Part shown: positions 8,011 to 17,190 of the stretch, piece after piece | Position numbering within the stretch: position 1 is the stretch's first letter | Layout: every line of letters starts with the position of its first letter | Assembly (NCBI RefSeq): GCF_900116865.1 | Contig: NZ_FPCD01000005.1 | Span: 186,001-250,000 of the forward strand | Reading direction: 5' to 3' | Source: Butyrivibrio sp. M55 | Lineage (GTDB): Bacteria; Bacillota; Clostridia; Lachnospirales; Lachnospiraceae | Length of the DNA stretch: 64,000 bases | Notes under the pieces: generated by a model | What the model was told of the DNA's origin: nothing | Seen by the model: only the letters and a program-made list of their open reading frames with translations | Databases searched by the model: none | Translations under genes and position numbers: made by a program

Positions 8011-8070
8011 GTAATATGGAAAAGAAAATCGTAAATTTTAGAAAATTTTAAGACTTTCGGTCCGCCGTGA

Positions 8071-9255
8071 TCATATCTCAAGTATCTTCGGCAAAAGCTT
8101 TGTATAAGCAAACTCCTCAAATACCTTCTTCTGCCCGTTTTCCGCGATAGCTTTCCTCTCATCCTCATGTTCAAGATAATATGCGGTAAGTTCAAGCATT
8201 TCTTCCGGCGTATGCGCGATCACAAGCTCTTTTCCATTCTCAAAGTACTCATCTATCTCTTTCTGGTAAGTTGTGATAAGAAATCCCCCTGCCGCAAGAA
8301 CATCGAGTACACGAAGCGGAACCCCCGAGATGATGGACCTCAGGGTAATATTGAGGTTAACCTTGCTTCGCCTGAATACCATCGGCATTTTGGTTGAATA
8401 ATCCGCAACTCCCAGATTGCTGACTCCTTCAATGGGCTTTGCATCCGGCATTGTGTACAAAACAGTATCAAATCGCTCACCCATTCTTTCGAGAATATGT
8501 CTTCTTTCGTTTACCGTGACCTTTTTTCGCAGCATATCACGAACAATTCTGTCATAGTCAAGATCATAATTCCCCGTATCTTCGAACTTTATATACTCGC
8601 GAAGCCTCTTTATGTGCTCAGGCGTTATCGCCTTTTCATCGGTAAAAAGATCGTGTCCGTATATCTTCTCCTGAAGAGTTATAACCGTATCTATATACTC
8701 TTTAAGACTTGGCGGAAGATATTCCACCTGATCGTAAAAGTTAAACTCATTGTCGTAGAGATTCCCCAGGAAACAGACATCATGCAGATATACTATCCTT
8801 CCGCCCGTTTCCGCATCAAGCTCCTTACAGAACCCCAAAAGCCTCTTCTCATTAACACCAAGAGGCGAGTACTTAACGGTCTCTATTCCCTTGGCTCTCA
8901 TCTCATCATAGGTTCCCCTGTCAAAAACATAGACTCTGTTCACAGGATTTTTTATTGTATGTGAATCAAGCGTATAATGCGGACAGTCAAACACCCACGA
9001 CACGTACGGCGTATCGTACTTCTGACAGGCATCGGAAATGCTCGGATAATAGCAAAAGCTGTAGACTATGTCGTAATATCTTTTGCCCTCTTCTTCCTTG
9101 GTCAAAAGAGCTCTGAATTTAGCATCATCTTCATCTGTAAGTTCATAACCACTTAGCTTGAACTTTATTACATCGACCTCGTGGCCCAGTCTCTTCATGG
9201 CGTCCATGCAGTCTTCGCCGTTAAATTCATCCCAGTAGTAGTATAGTATTCGCAT
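8071..9255 (-). CDS. CgeB/DUF3880-like glycosyltransferase in the flagellar cluster
   Basis: This 394 aa protein has a GT-B-like arrangement related to CgeB/DUF3880 proteins: an N-terminal MRILYYYWDEFNGEDCMDAM segment, a central SWVFDCPHYTLDS segment, and a C-terminal donor-binding part (RSIISGVPLRVLDVLAAGGFLITTYQ and EMLELTAYYLEHEDERKAIAENG). It has no membrane segment. Its position between csrA and flaG suggests it glycosylates flagellin or a hook-associated protein in the cytoplasm. A terminator separates it from csrA, so it may depend on read-through. Substrate and sugar donor cannot be read from the sequence. Confidence 0.75.
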   Translation of the reverse strand: MRILYYYWDEFNGEDCMDAMKRLGHEVDVIKFKLSGYELTDEDDAKFRALLTKEEEGKRYYDIVYSFCYYPSISDACQKYDTPYVSWVFDCPHYTLDSHTIKNPVNRVYVFDRGTYDEMRAKGIETVKYSPLGVNEKRLLGFCKELDAETGGRIVYLHDVCFLGNLYDNEFNFYDQVEYLPPSLKEYIDTVITLQEKIYGHDLFTDEKAITPEHIKRLREYIKFEDTGNYDLDYDRIVRDMLRKKVTVNERRHILERMGERFDTVLYTMPDAKPIEGVSNLGVADYSTKMPMVFRRSKVNLNITLRSIISGVPLRVLDVLAAGGFLITTYQKEIDEYFENGKELVIAHTPEEMLELTAYYLEHEDERKAIAENGQKKVFEEFAYTKLLPKILEI

Positions 9256-9279
9256 TCCGTCCCTCGAATTTCCTATTCA

Positions 9280-9317
9280 ATAAAAAACTAACGGCTGCCC
9301 CTTTCCGGTAGCAGCCG
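9280..9317 (-). terminator. Intrinsic terminator after csrA
   Basis: CGGCTGC / GCAGCCG (arms 9311-9317 and 9292-9298) form a GC-rich stem followed, after TTAG, by six T on the minus strand (9281-9287). It lies 17 bp after the csrA stop. Confidence 0.8.
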
Positions 9318-9334
9318 CTGCAAATTCACTTTGA

Positions 9335-9550
9335 TCAAAGCAATTTCTTGAGTTCCTCGATTCCGGATACATCTGTTGCTTCTTTATTCTCATTCTGAAT
9401 CTGGATATATACTTCTTTTCTGTAAATCGGGATATCCTTGGGAGCCGCGATTCCGATCTTAATCTGGTCTCCTCTGATATCAAGTACTGTAATCTCTATA
9501 TTGTTATTAATAACGATAGCTTCGTTCTTTTTTCTTGATAATGCTAACAT
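9335..9550 (-). CDS. csrA: Carbon storage regulator CsrA
   Basis: This 71 aa protein begins MLALSRKKNEAIVINNNIEI and contains IGIAAPKDIPIYRKEVY, the canonical CsrA fold with the RNA-binding Arg (YRKEVY). CsrA dimers bind GGA motifs in mRNA leaders; in Gram-positive bacteria the main target is flagellin mRNA and FliW is the protein antagonist. The gene follows fliW by 24 bp, the usual flgL-fliW-csrA order. GGGAGG precedes the ATG. Confidence 0.97.
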   Translation of the reverse strand: MLALSRKKNEAIVINNNIEITVLDIRGDQIKIGIAAPKDIPIYRKEVYIQIQNENKEATDVSGIEELKKLL

Positions 9551-9574
9551 ATCCTTTCCCTCCCTATAGTATGA

Positions 9575-10033
9575 TTAAGCTTTAGCTGCTTTGTTATTCT
9601 GCAAAATCTCATAAATAGGGAACTTAACAGGATATTCCTCATTATCAATGATTGTCTGAGAAGCCTTCATCTCTTTTGTATTGATGATAAAGGGTCCCTT
9701 AAGGTTTACTGTCATCTGCTTAAGATCATGCGGAACAGTAACCGTTACAAGCACAAGCATATCCTCATCCTGCAGATCTCCGATGTCAGCTACAGCTTCC
9801 TTATCTACCATAGGCTGATAATCCGGGCAAACAAAGAGCGGATCCATAACGGGCATTGCAAATCCGGGTTCCTCTACTGACTGCAACCACTTAATAGTGT
9901 TTGTTCCCTGCTCCTCATCGTGCATAAGTGTGAATCTCTTAAGATCAGGAAAACCGATTATTCCATTTGGAAAAGAAATGATCTTACTATCTTCAATCTC
10001 AACCTCTCCAAAGATTCTAGTGTTTAATTTCAT
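9575..10033 (-). CDS. fliW: Flagellar assembly factor FliW
   Basis: This is a 152 aa protein from ATG 10033 (MKLNTRIFGEVEIEDSKIISF), with GGAGG 7 nt upstream; a further upstream start would leave this site inside the gene. It has the FliW pattern (FPNGIIGFPDLKRFTL, SVEEPGFAMPVMDP, VTVTVPHDLKQMTVNLKGP). FliW binds free flagellin and CsrA alternately, so that completed export releases FliW to inhibit CsrA and restore flagellin translation. It is adjacent to csrA in the flgL operon. Confidence 0.95.
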   Translation of the reverse strand: MKLNTRIFGEVEIEDSKIISFPNGIIGFPDLKRFTLMHDEEQGTNTIKWLQSVEEPGFAMPVMDPLFVCPDYQPMVDKEAVADIGDLQDEDMLVLVTVTVPHDLKQMTVNLKGPFIINTKEMKASQTIIDNEEYPVKFPIYEILQNNKAAKA

Positions 10034-10147
10034 GCTGTAACCTCCATAATCCTGATAAAAAATGTTATTTATCACTATTTAATTATATACGTAAAAACGT
10101 ACAATTACCATACTTATTATAATCTTGATGATATAAGAAATTCTTCA

Positions 10148-12259
10148 TCAAATATAATTCATAAGCGATGTCTGGCTGATCTTACCTGTTGCCATAAGGC
10201 TCGCCTCATATGTCACCTGTGCAGATGTAAGCTGTGTTACCGTAGTCGCAAGATCGATATCCTCATTCTCAGACTGAAGTGACTGGAATGTCGTTGTCTG
10301 TGTCATAAGTCTTGAATTTACAAGATCAAGTCGCTTAGATCTTGTTCCGTTGTCGGTAACTGCTATATTTGCGGTATCGAGAGCTCCCTGGAGAGATGTT
10401 ATCTTGTGTTCAAACTCTTTCTGAATGCTTTCTCTCTGATAGTTATATGCCTTTTGAGCTGCGGAAAGCTCTGCATCTATCTTATTCCATTCAGCAGATT
10501 CTTTGGCTGCACCGGACAACTTTTCTTCAAGTGTCTTAATTGTGGCCTTTATCTGTTTGAGTGTTCCGAGCATATTTGAAAGATCGTCGATATCTCTCTT
10601 TACACCTGTTGTGAAAACCGCATCTGCTGTGGTGTTTACAACAACCGACTGTGCGAATCCCACGTCATAAGCGATGTCATGGGCTGCCGAGCCTTTATTA
10701 TAAAGTATTTTCTTACCATTGTCATCGGTATATGTACAGTTGAAGAGGTTCTGCGGTCTTATATCTCCGCTGTCCCACTCTTTTTTATCATATACAACAT
10801 CGATTGAATTAGCGTTGATAAGTTTGGGCAGTGTAGCAAGCTTATCGGACAGCTCTTTGTTCAAAAGAATTTCTCCCGTAGCCGCATTCAAATATGCAAC
10901 CGAACCTGTCGGTGTCGAATCAAGTGTCCTGTAAACCTCATCAATATCTTCTTCACTTGTAGTTGTGTAGATCATGTTTGATGAAGGTATTTCCAGCGTT
11001 GTCTCTTTATATGACGAATACACACTTCCGTTTGCGGTAACGTTGATTATATTTCTTGTGATTGTTCCGTCGATATTATTTGTGACACTCGCGTCAGTAA
11101 CAGTATATGTACCGTCACTGTTAATTACAGCCGTTGCTATCTTTCCATTGTAATCAAGCTTCATGTTGTAAGTCTGGCCGATTGCGTCAACCAAAGGAAG
11201 CTTAAAGCTGACTCTTTCACCCTGTTCATTTGTAAATGTAAGTGTTGTCTTCTGAACCGTCTCTGTCGAAGCAGTACCGGATTCAATATTGGAGCTCTGA
11301 CGAGATGTATCGTAAACACCATTCTTGTCTACTACAAACTCGTATTCAGTTCCTCCTTCCGTAGCCTTAATGTTATGAGAACCGTCTGCATTACTTGTGA
11401 CGTTATATACAATGCCTTCACTTGTGATCGTATATGATTCGCCTTTTTCAAGTCCGTCGGGCGTAGGAAGCGATACATGATGAGTTTCCCCGAGCGCTGT
11501 TGTATATGTAAGCTTTATAAGCTCTGCATTTCCGTTTACCGTACTTGTTGCGGGCTGCTTGAGATTCTCTCTCCACTTAAGTGAAGGTGCTGAGAAATCT
11601 TTGTCGCCGCTTCTGTAATTCAGGTTATCGTAAGAAAGTCTTATCTTACCGACATTGTACTCTACAATGTTGCTCTCCTCTACGACAGCCTCTGTGCTCT
11701 GTGCCAAAAGATTTGTGGACTCAAGCTTGCTCATCCCCGACACTCTGCTTGAAGTTGAAACATCTGTAGCGTTAAACTCATCATTTATGCCTGTGTAATC
11801 AGCAGTTGTCGTTGTTGGAAAAGTAAGCGATGTATCTGTTCTGTAACCTGTAAAGATGTATCTTCCGGCATAATCCACGTTACCTGTTGCGTAGTACTCT
11901 TTTGAAAGAGCCTCCATCTGAGCAACTATCGTTTCAAGATCGTCTACCGTAAGATCCTTGTTGGCTCCCTTTGTTGCCTGCTTAACGGCATCTGTAAGTA
12001 CCGAAGTAACCGTAGACAAAGCATCTGCTGTTACATCGAGCCAACTTTCGGCATCTTTTGCATTCTTCTCATAATATTGTGAAAGCTGAGTAACATTGCT
12101 TCGAAGTCGCAATGCTCTTATAGCGATAACAGGGTCATCTGAGGGTCTTGTTATCTTCTTTCCGGTTGCAAGCATGGTGTTGAGCTGATCCTCAGTAATC
12201 TTGTTGTTATTGATATTATAAAGTGAATTATTCTGCATTATCTTATTCGTAATACGCAT
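10148..12259 (-). CDS. flgL: Flagellar hook-filament junction protein FlgL, with large central insertion
   Basis: I place the start at ATG 12259 (MRITNKIMQNNSLYNINNNK), with GGAGG upstream. The frame is open 42 codons further, but that stretch holds a sigma-28 promoter. The product is 703 aa, more than twice the usual length (about 300 aa). The N-terminal D0/D1 region (LATGKKITRPSDDPVIAIRA) and the C-terminal region (ENEDIDLATTVTQLTSAQVTYEASLM) are canonical. The insertion includes two related beta-rich modules at about 249-300 and 339-390, each with LT[YF]T..GE, LP and a SDGT/ADGS-type turn, suggesting an internal duplication that forms a surface-exposed domain at the hook-filament junction. 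Confidence 0.92.
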   Translation of the reverse strand: MRITNKIMQNNSLYNINNNKITEDQLNTMLATGKKITRPSDDPVIAIRALRLRSNVTQLSQYYEKNAKDAESWLDVTADALSTVTSVLTDAVKQATKGANKDLTVDDLETIVAQMEALSKEYYATGNVDYAGRYIFTGYRTDTSLTFPTTTTADYTGINDEFNATDVSTSSRVSGMSKLESTNLLAQSTEAVVEESNIVEYNVGKIRLSYDNLNYRSGDKDFSAPSLKWRENLKQPATSTVNGNAELIKLTYTTALGETHHVSLPTPDGLEKGESYTITSEGIVYNVTSNADGSHNIKATEGGTEYEFVVDKNGVYDTSRQSSNIESGTASTETVQKTTLTFTNEQGERVSFKLPLVDAIGQTYNMKLDYNGKIATAVINSDGTYTVTDASVTNNIDGTITRNIINVTANGSVYSSYKETTLEIPSSNMIYTTTSEEDIDEVYRTLDSTPTGSVAYLNAATGEILLNKELSDKLATLPKLINANSIDVVYDKKEWDSGDIRPQNLFNCTYTDDNGKKILYNKGSAAHDIAYDVGFAQSVVVNTTADAVFTTGVKRDIDDLSNMLGTLKQIKATIKTLEEKLSGAAKESAEWNKIDAELSAAQKAYNYQRESIQKEFEHKITSLQGALDTANIAVTDNGTRSKRLDLVNSRLMTQTTTFQSLQSENEDIDLATTVTQLTSAQVTYEASLMATGKISQTSLMNYI

Positions 12260-12350
12260 GGTAAAAAAGACCTCCGTATGAAGACCATCCTTAGTCAAAA
12301 AACAATGCGCATCCGTGCAGCATCTCACTCTGTATATTAGTTCACTATGA

Positions 12351-12378
12351 ATATCGGCAGACACGCCCTGTTTCTTTA
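12351..12378 (-). promoter_or_regulatory. Sigma-28 promoter of flgL-fliW-csrA
   Basis: The minus strand reads TAAA (12375-12378), 16 bp, GCCGATAT (12351-12358). It follows the flgK terminator and precedes the chosen flgL start by about 90 bp, explaining why flgL is not simply co-transcribed with flgK. Confidence 0.75.
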
Positions 12379-12389
12379 TATCCATTAAT

Positions 12390-12420
12390 AAAAAAAGCTA
12401 AAGCGGGCCTGCTTTAGCTT
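12390..12420 (-). terminator. Intrinsic terminator after flgK
   Basis: AAGCTAAAGC / GCTTTAGCTT is a perfect 10 bp stem with a 6 nt loop, followed by seven T on the minus strand. It begins 11 bp after the flgK stop. Confidence 0.92.
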
Positions 12421-12431
12421 CTTTCTTATTC

Positions 12432-14285
12432 TTAAACTCCTGTCTGGAGTATCAGTCTATCATATATCTCAGTCAGCGTCTGTATCATCTTAGACGAGAG
12501 GTTATATGCATTCTGGAACTTAACGAGGTTTGCTGCTTCCTCGTCTTCATCTACGCCGGAATCGGAACTTCTCTGATTATCGATAGTTGTTTCGAGAGCG
12601 GTGTAGGTTTTTTCAAGAGTTCCCGAATTACTGGTGTTTAGCGCTACATCGGCAAGAACTTTTGTAAGGAATTCGCCTGAAGTAGCTCCTCTGAATATCT
12701 TTGCCGTGTTGAACATATCTCTTAATTTTGTGAGGTTTCCAAATTCGGATTCTCCCTCAGTAATATCGGCTCTTGTTGAAAGTCTGCTTGCATCGGCAAC
12801 AAGAACGCCGTTAACCTCGAAGTTTCCTCCGCGAAGCATGTAGTATCCCTTATTCTCAGATTTTTCAGTAAGCTGATCGTATGAATACTGCGCTGCCGAG
12901 TTCATATCAATTCCTCCCGTAAGAAGGAACTGTCCGGGTTCCTCATCGGAATTGGAAGGATAACCTGTGGTCATGATCCCATTTACAGCCGATGAAAACT
13001 GTCTTATCCACTCATTCATCTGAGAGAGATAATAAGGAATTCCCTGATAATCATTAAACTTACCGACAGACACTTTTCTGTGCGCTTCAGGCATACTCTT
13101 TAATGTTTCACCGTCTATTGTAAATGTATAAGTGTCTTTTCCGTCATATTCCCAGCTATCGTATCTGTAATCCTGATCTCCGATATGGATCGCACCCTCA
13201 ATGGGAAGCGTGCACTTAGTCATATCCATAAGGTTCTTGTCGGTAACCTTTACGGTTACTTTTACGGGACGTGACTCACTGTCAACAAATGTGCAGTCTC
13301 CGTTAAAGTACTGTCCGTTATTTCCGTCTCTTACCGCAAGAAGGCCCTGAAGCTCTCCGCCGATAAGCATTGAATCAATGGCAAAATCAGAAAGTTCCGC
13401 TATATTGTCTCCATCCTTATAGCTTGCACTTCCCCACTTAATATCATAAAGTCCGTCAATATCATTCTGGTTTGTAGCTCCGTCCGAAGGTCTTGAAACG
13501 CATACCATCTGTCTGAAATCGTAAGTATCAACGAGCTCATATCCACCGGCAACCCAGACCTGATAACGTGTTGCGCCCGTTTCTCTGTCAGGCTGTGTAT
13601 CATCGACGATAGCAGTCTCTTTTACTTCAACCGAAATCATTTTGGAAAGATCGTCTATAAGAACATCTCTTTTATCCCTGAGCTCGTTTGCGGTCGTTCC
13701 CGTCATCTCAATTACGTTGATCTGCTTGTTGATGGAAGCAACTTCCTGAGCTATAGATGTGATTCTGTCAGCACAGAGCTTAATCTCAGCGTTTACGTCA
13801 GCCTGTGCTCCCTGAAGGTTATTATATGCATTGTTAAAGTACTCAGTAATACTCTGCATTTGTGATATAAATGTACTCTTTGACTCTGTCGTTCCCGCTG
13901 CTGTCATGACCGACTGAAGTGAAGAACTCATCTTGGTAAAAAGAGATGAGAAACCGGTCGTTCCGTCGTCATCAAGATACTGCTCGATAAGCTTGTTGTA
14001 ATAGTTCTTCTGGCTCACATTTCCAAGAAGCTGTTCGTTATTTCTGAACTTAACGTCATAGAAGCTGTCTCGGATTCTTTCAATCGCGATAGTATCAACA
14101 CCGGCACCGGCACAGCCATACTTTGCAAATACTCTGATAGCATCTGAAGCTTCCTGTTTAACCTTCTGTCTGCTGTAACCGTCGGTATTTACATTAGATA
14201 TGTTGTTTGCTGTTGTGTTAAGTGCTGCATTTGCGGCTCTGAGTCCGGATGCTGCAATATTAAGTCCAAAAAATGTCGATGTCAT
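12432..14285 (-). CDS. flgK: Flagellar hook-associated protein FlgK, copy 1
   Basis: This 617 aa protein begins with the rod/hook-family signature (FFGLNIAASGLRAANAALNT, then TANNISNVNTDGYSRQKV) and ends with NLVKFQNAYNLSSKMIQTLTEIYDRLILQTGV, the FlgK C-terminal helix. FlgK joins hook to filament. It is encoded directly after a second, divergent flgK-type gene, and the pair shares operon position with flgN and flgM upstream. GGAGGG precedes the ATG. A strong terminator follows. Confidence 0.93.
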   Translation of the reverse strand: MTSTFFGLNIAASGLRAANAALNTTANNISNVNTDGYSRQKVKQEASDAIRVFAKYGCAGAGVDTIAIERIRDSFYDVKFRNNEQLLGNVSQKNYYNKLIEQYLDDDGTTGFSSLFTKMSSSLQSVMTAAGTTESKSTFISQMQSITEYFNNAYNNLQGAQADVNAEIKLCADRITSIAQEVASINKQINVIEMTGTTANELRDKRDVLIDDLSKMISVEVKETAIVDDTQPDRETGATRYQVWVAGGYELVDTYDFRQMVCVSRPSDGATNQNDIDGLYDIKWGSASYKDGDNIAELSDFAIDSMLIGGELQGLLAVRDGNNGQYFNGDCTFVDSESRPVKVTVKVTDKNLMDMTKCTLPIEGAIHIGDQDYRYDSWEYDGKDTYTFTIDGETLKSMPEAHRKVSVGKFNDYQGIPYYLSQMNEWIRQFSSAVNGIMTTGYPSNSDEEPGQFLLTGGIDMNSAAQYSYDQLTEKSENKGYYMLRGGNFEVNGVLVADASRLSTRADITEGESEFGNLTKLRDMFNTAKIFRGATSGEFLTKVLADVALNTSNSGTLEKTYTALETTIDNQRSSDSGVDEDEEAANLVKFQNAYNLSSKMIQTLTEIYDRLILQTGV

Positions 14286-14336
14286 AATCTCTTCCCTCCG
14301 ACATATTTATCACGTGTGCCAAAATTACCGTCAAAG

Positions 14337-15995
14337 TCATGATCCAAGTGTTGATACCAGGTGCTCAAGCATCTCACTTACTACGTTTATGTATCTGCTT
14401 GATGCGTTGTATGCGTTCTGGAACTGGATCATAAATTCAAGCTCCTCATCACTTGATACGCCGACAATCTGCTCTCTTGCGGCAGATATCGATGAAACAG
14501 TCTGCTCCTGAGCTTCAGCAACACTTTTAAGCTTATCTCCCGTGTTGGCTACCTGTGAAATGAGGCTGTTGTAATACGACATGATGTCGTTTCTTGTATA
14601 AACATTTGGATTTAAAGTATAATCCGATCTTGTAAAAGCTTCTTTCAAAGCCGTAACAGTTGCTGTATCTTCGTTACCCTCAATTGTTCTGTAAGTGAAT
14701 GTTGTTGGATCCGTCAAAAGAATCGGATTAACCTGTGCATTCTTTATAGTAAATCCTGTCTTTATGCTTCCTGCAGGATGCTTGTCATCTATCTTGTAGG
14801 CAAGTGCATCTTCTTCGTTTGATACTATGAACATCGTATAATCCGAAGCTCTTCCAAGCGAATTGTCCATTGTTGCAGGATTACTCTCCGCATCTTCCAT
14901 GACCTTATTTATCGCTGTCATGACATTGTGTATCAGCTGATCAAATTCTGCCTCAACATTCATGATGACCGACTGAGAAATATTGCTCTTATAAAAGTCT
15001 GAACTTTCTGTAATATCGTGATAAGTTGCGTTATGGTCACCTCTTGCAAGAAGAACCGCTTTAAGCTTACCTATATCGGTGTCTGTAGCTGTGGATACCG
15101 TCTGAGTCAGGTCAAAAAGATGTGCTCCCTCGATTGAAGTAACAACCTCTTTTCCCTCTCTGTCATATTCCTTGACCGCAGCATATTCCCAATAAGGTGT
15201 GGCATATCCCACACTGCTCTCAAGCTTAACATCGATTCCTATATGATTTACGTGATCGGTGGTTATGAAACTCGATCCTTCAAAAAGAACCGATACATTA
15301 CCGAATATATCTTCCGAATAATCTATTTTTCCATATTGACCGAGTTTATCGAGAAGAAAGTTTCTTGTATCTCTAAGGTCATTTGCCTTTTCTTCTCTTC
15401 CGGATTCAATATTTACAATCTCTTCATTTAAAGCTTTTATCTGATCGCCAATATCATTTATATTTTTAACTATGTCGGAAACAGTGGAATCCAGGTTGTC
15501 CTGATATGAAACAAATCCTTCATACACGCTCTTTGCCTTTGTCAAAAACTCATTTGCCCTTGTCACAAGTGCGCTCTGTGTAACTGCTGATGTAGGATCT
15601 TTGGCAAGTTCTTGCACAGCTGTCCAAAGATTATTTAAAGACTCGCTAAACTCCGTTCCGTTCATCTCCTGAAACTGATCTTCTATCTCTTCAAGAGCTT
15701 TCTGGGATATATCGTAATATGCGTATCTTCCCGATTCTTTTCTGTAAGCTTTATCAAGGAATACATCCCTTACCTGCTTACAATTATTATATTCAACACC
15801 TGTTCCTATCTGCTTCCAGGAAATACATTCATTTTTCTTCTCAAGAGTCTGATATGCCCTTGTTCCCTGTGATATCTGCTGTCTTGTATATCCTTCGGTA
15901 TCAAGGTTAGCCATATTGTGTGCAGTTGTATTAAGTGCGTTCTGCGATGTCTGCAACCCTGATGTGCCGACATATAAGTTCGCCATGAGGGACAT
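14337..15995 (-). CDS. Flagellar hook-associated protein FlgK, copy 2
   Basis: This 552 aa protein also has FlgK ends: MANLYVGTSGLQTSQNALNT, then TAHNMANLDTEGYTRQQI near the N-terminus, and LEFMIQFQNAYNASSRYINV near the C-terminus, ending in MLEHLVSTLGS. It shares the architecture but little of the middle sequence with the neighbouring copy. The start is ATG 15995, with GGAGG 8 nt upstream. Both copies appear intact, so they may assemble as two successive junction rings or be used under different conditions. Which copy carries the ancestral role is unclear. Confidence 0.9.
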   Translation of the reverse strand: MSLMANLYVGTSGLQTSQNALNTTAHNMANLDTEGYTRQQISQGTRAYQTLEKKNECISWKQIGTGVEYNNCKQVRDVFLDKAYRKESGRYAYYDISQKALEEIEDQFQEMNGTEFSESLNNLWTAVQELAKDPTSAVTQSALVTRANEFLTKAKSVYEGFVSYQDNLDSTVSDIVKNINDIGDQIKALNEEIVNIESGREEKANDLRDTRNFLLDKLGQYGKIDYSEDIFGNVSVLFEGSSFITTDHVNHIGIDVKLESSVGYATPYWEYAAVKEYDREGKEVVTSIEGAHLFDLTQTVSTATDTDIGKLKAVLLARGDHNATYHDITESSDFYKSNISQSVIMNVEAEFDQLIHNVMTAINKVMEDAESNPATMDNSLGRASDYTMFIVSNEEDALAYKIDDKHPAGSIKTGFTIKNAQVNPILLTDPTTFTYRTIEGNEDTATVTALKEAFTRSDYTLNPNVYTRNDIMSYYNSLISQVANTGDKLKSVAEAQEQTVSSISAAREQIVGVSSDEELEFMIQFQNAYNASSRYINVVSEMLEHLVSTLGS

Positions 15996-16100
15996 ATATC
16001 TTTCCTCCTGATCTTGATGGGTCTTTTAATGCATTTTTTTGCACAAAAAAGACACTACAGTTTTTCATTTAGTTACCAAAGGGGGTTATCTACATGCATC

Positions 16101-16128
16101 TGTACCACTTTCATGCTCACGTGGTACA
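16101..16128. repeat. Inverted repeat after flgN
   Basis: TGTACCAC (16101-16108) and GTGGTACA (16121-16128) form a perfect 8 bp stem with a 12 nt loop that abuts the flgN stop. There is no T-run, so it is more likely a processing or mRNA-stability hairpin than a terminator. It lies in the 133 bp gap before flgK copy 2. Confidence 0.6.
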
Positions 16129-16647
16129 TTACTGCTTTGCATCAAACCCGCCCGATGTGTAACCAAGACATTCACCTGTAGTGCCTAAAGCTCTTGAATA
16201 ATTTGCTGTTTCCGGAGCTCTTTTTGAGGCCTGGATGATATTCATCTCGAATTGGACCATCTCAAGTGAACTGCGCAGCAGCTCCTGATTCTGTCCGTTT
16301 ACACGTCTGACATCTCCTGCAACACCAACGAGCCTATCGCGTTGCACTGCCAGGTTTTTCTGATCGACAGGTCTTTTTTCCAATACTTCAATCAGATCGG
16401 TCAGTTTCAATGAATTAACATCCTTGTTAAGTACGTTTGCGATATCCTTCATCGCCTCTTCGCGTTTTTTCTCAAGAGACTGGATATTACCTATTACGCA
16501 CTGCTCCTCATCCGTGATTTCCGCAAGTGCCTCAAGATTTCCTTCGATTATTATGGAAGTCTTTCGGCTAGATAACCCCAGTAAATTTTCGTACATTGTA
16601 CACTCCTGCTCGAGCAAGTCGACCAGATTTTCCATTAAGCTTGCCAC
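16129..16647 (-). CDS. flgN: Flagellar chaperone FlgN
   Basis: The protein is about 172 aa, helical, and matches the FlgN family (LMENLVDLLEQECTMYENLLGLS at the start; AVQRDRLVGVAGDVRRVNGQNQELLRSS later). It keeps FlgK and FlgL export-competent, and lies directly upstream of the flgK genes. I chose GTG 16647 as the start because AGGAGG ends 9 nt before it; the ATG three codons upstream directly touches the ribosome site. Confidence 0.85.
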   Translation of the reverse strand: MASLMENLVDLLEQECTMYENLLGLSSRKTSIIIEGNLEALAEITDEEQCVIGNIQSLEKKREEAMKDIANVLNKDVNSLKLTDLIEVLEKRPVDQKNLAVQRDRLVGVAGDVRRVNGQNQELLRSSLEMVQFEMNIIQASKRAPETANYSRALGTTGECLGYTSGGFDAKQ

Positions 16648-16679
16648 CGGAATCATCCTCCTGGATTATTTGTATTTAA

Positions 16680-16967
16680 TTATAACAAGCCATTTGCTTC
16701 TTCAAATTTAGCGAGTAATTTGTCTGCAAATGCTTCTCCGCTTACATCATATGTGCCGTTCTTTACAGCAGCCTTAAGCGAAGCAACCAGATCTTCTCTG
16801 ACATCAGGAGTAGCCTTAACAGCCTGCTTAGCAACCTGAATATCTTTTCCTATAGAAGAAAACGAAACAGTATCTCTTACGTCGCTTGTCTTCTTAGTCT
16901 GCTGAGTCTTGTTCACTTTGTTGTTTGAGTAGATCTGCTGAACTTGATTGTACGCTTCTATACGCAT
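16680..16967 (-). CDS. flgM: Anti-sigma-28 factor FlgM
   Basis: This 95 aa protein from ATG 16967 (MRIEAYNQVQQIYSNNKVNK) has AGGAGG 8 nt upstream. The C-terminal half carries the FlgM signature (DTVSFSSIGKDIQVAKQAVK, then PDVREDLVASLKAAVKNGTYDVSGEAFADKLL). FlgM holds SigD inactive until the hook is complete and FlgM is exported. It is first gene of the flgM-flgN-flgK-flgK operon and is itself read from a sigma-28 promoter. Confidence 0.95.
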   Translation of the reverse strand: MRIEAYNQVQQIYSNNKVNKTQQTKKTSDVRDTVSFSSIGKDIQVAKQAVKATPDVREDLVASLKAAVKNGTYDVSGEAFADKLLAKFEEANGLL

Positions 16968-17011
16968 ATCTTTTCCTCCTTCCTTGGAGCATTTTGTACT
17001 TCTTACTACAT

Positions 17012-17038
17012 TTATCGGAAGAAGTTTCCATAACTTTA
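17012..17038 (-). promoter_or_regulatory. Sigma-28 promoter of flgM-flgN-flgK
   Basis: The minus strand reads TAAA (17035-17038), 15 bp, TCCGATAA (17012-17019), about 38 bp before the flgM ATG. Confidence 0.82.
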
Positions 17039-17190
17039 GTTCTGAGTAAAAAAATATTTTCCCCCGGAATTTTTGTAAGTTATGGTTCAAACGCCCAAGG
17101 TATGCACCCTTTTTCACCCTACATTAATTTTATCGGACATATTACGCAAAACTTTAGATTAATTTTATAAAAAAGATCAAAAAACTTCAA

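Noticed and set aside
12260..12385. N-terminal extension of flgL by 42 codons
   Set aside because: The stretch holds a sigma-28 promoter and the proper GGAGG lies before ATG 12259, where the FlgL signature begins.
16101..16128. Terminator between flgN and flgK
   Set aside because: The stem has no following T-run on the minus strand, and flgK copy 2 has no clear promoter of its own.
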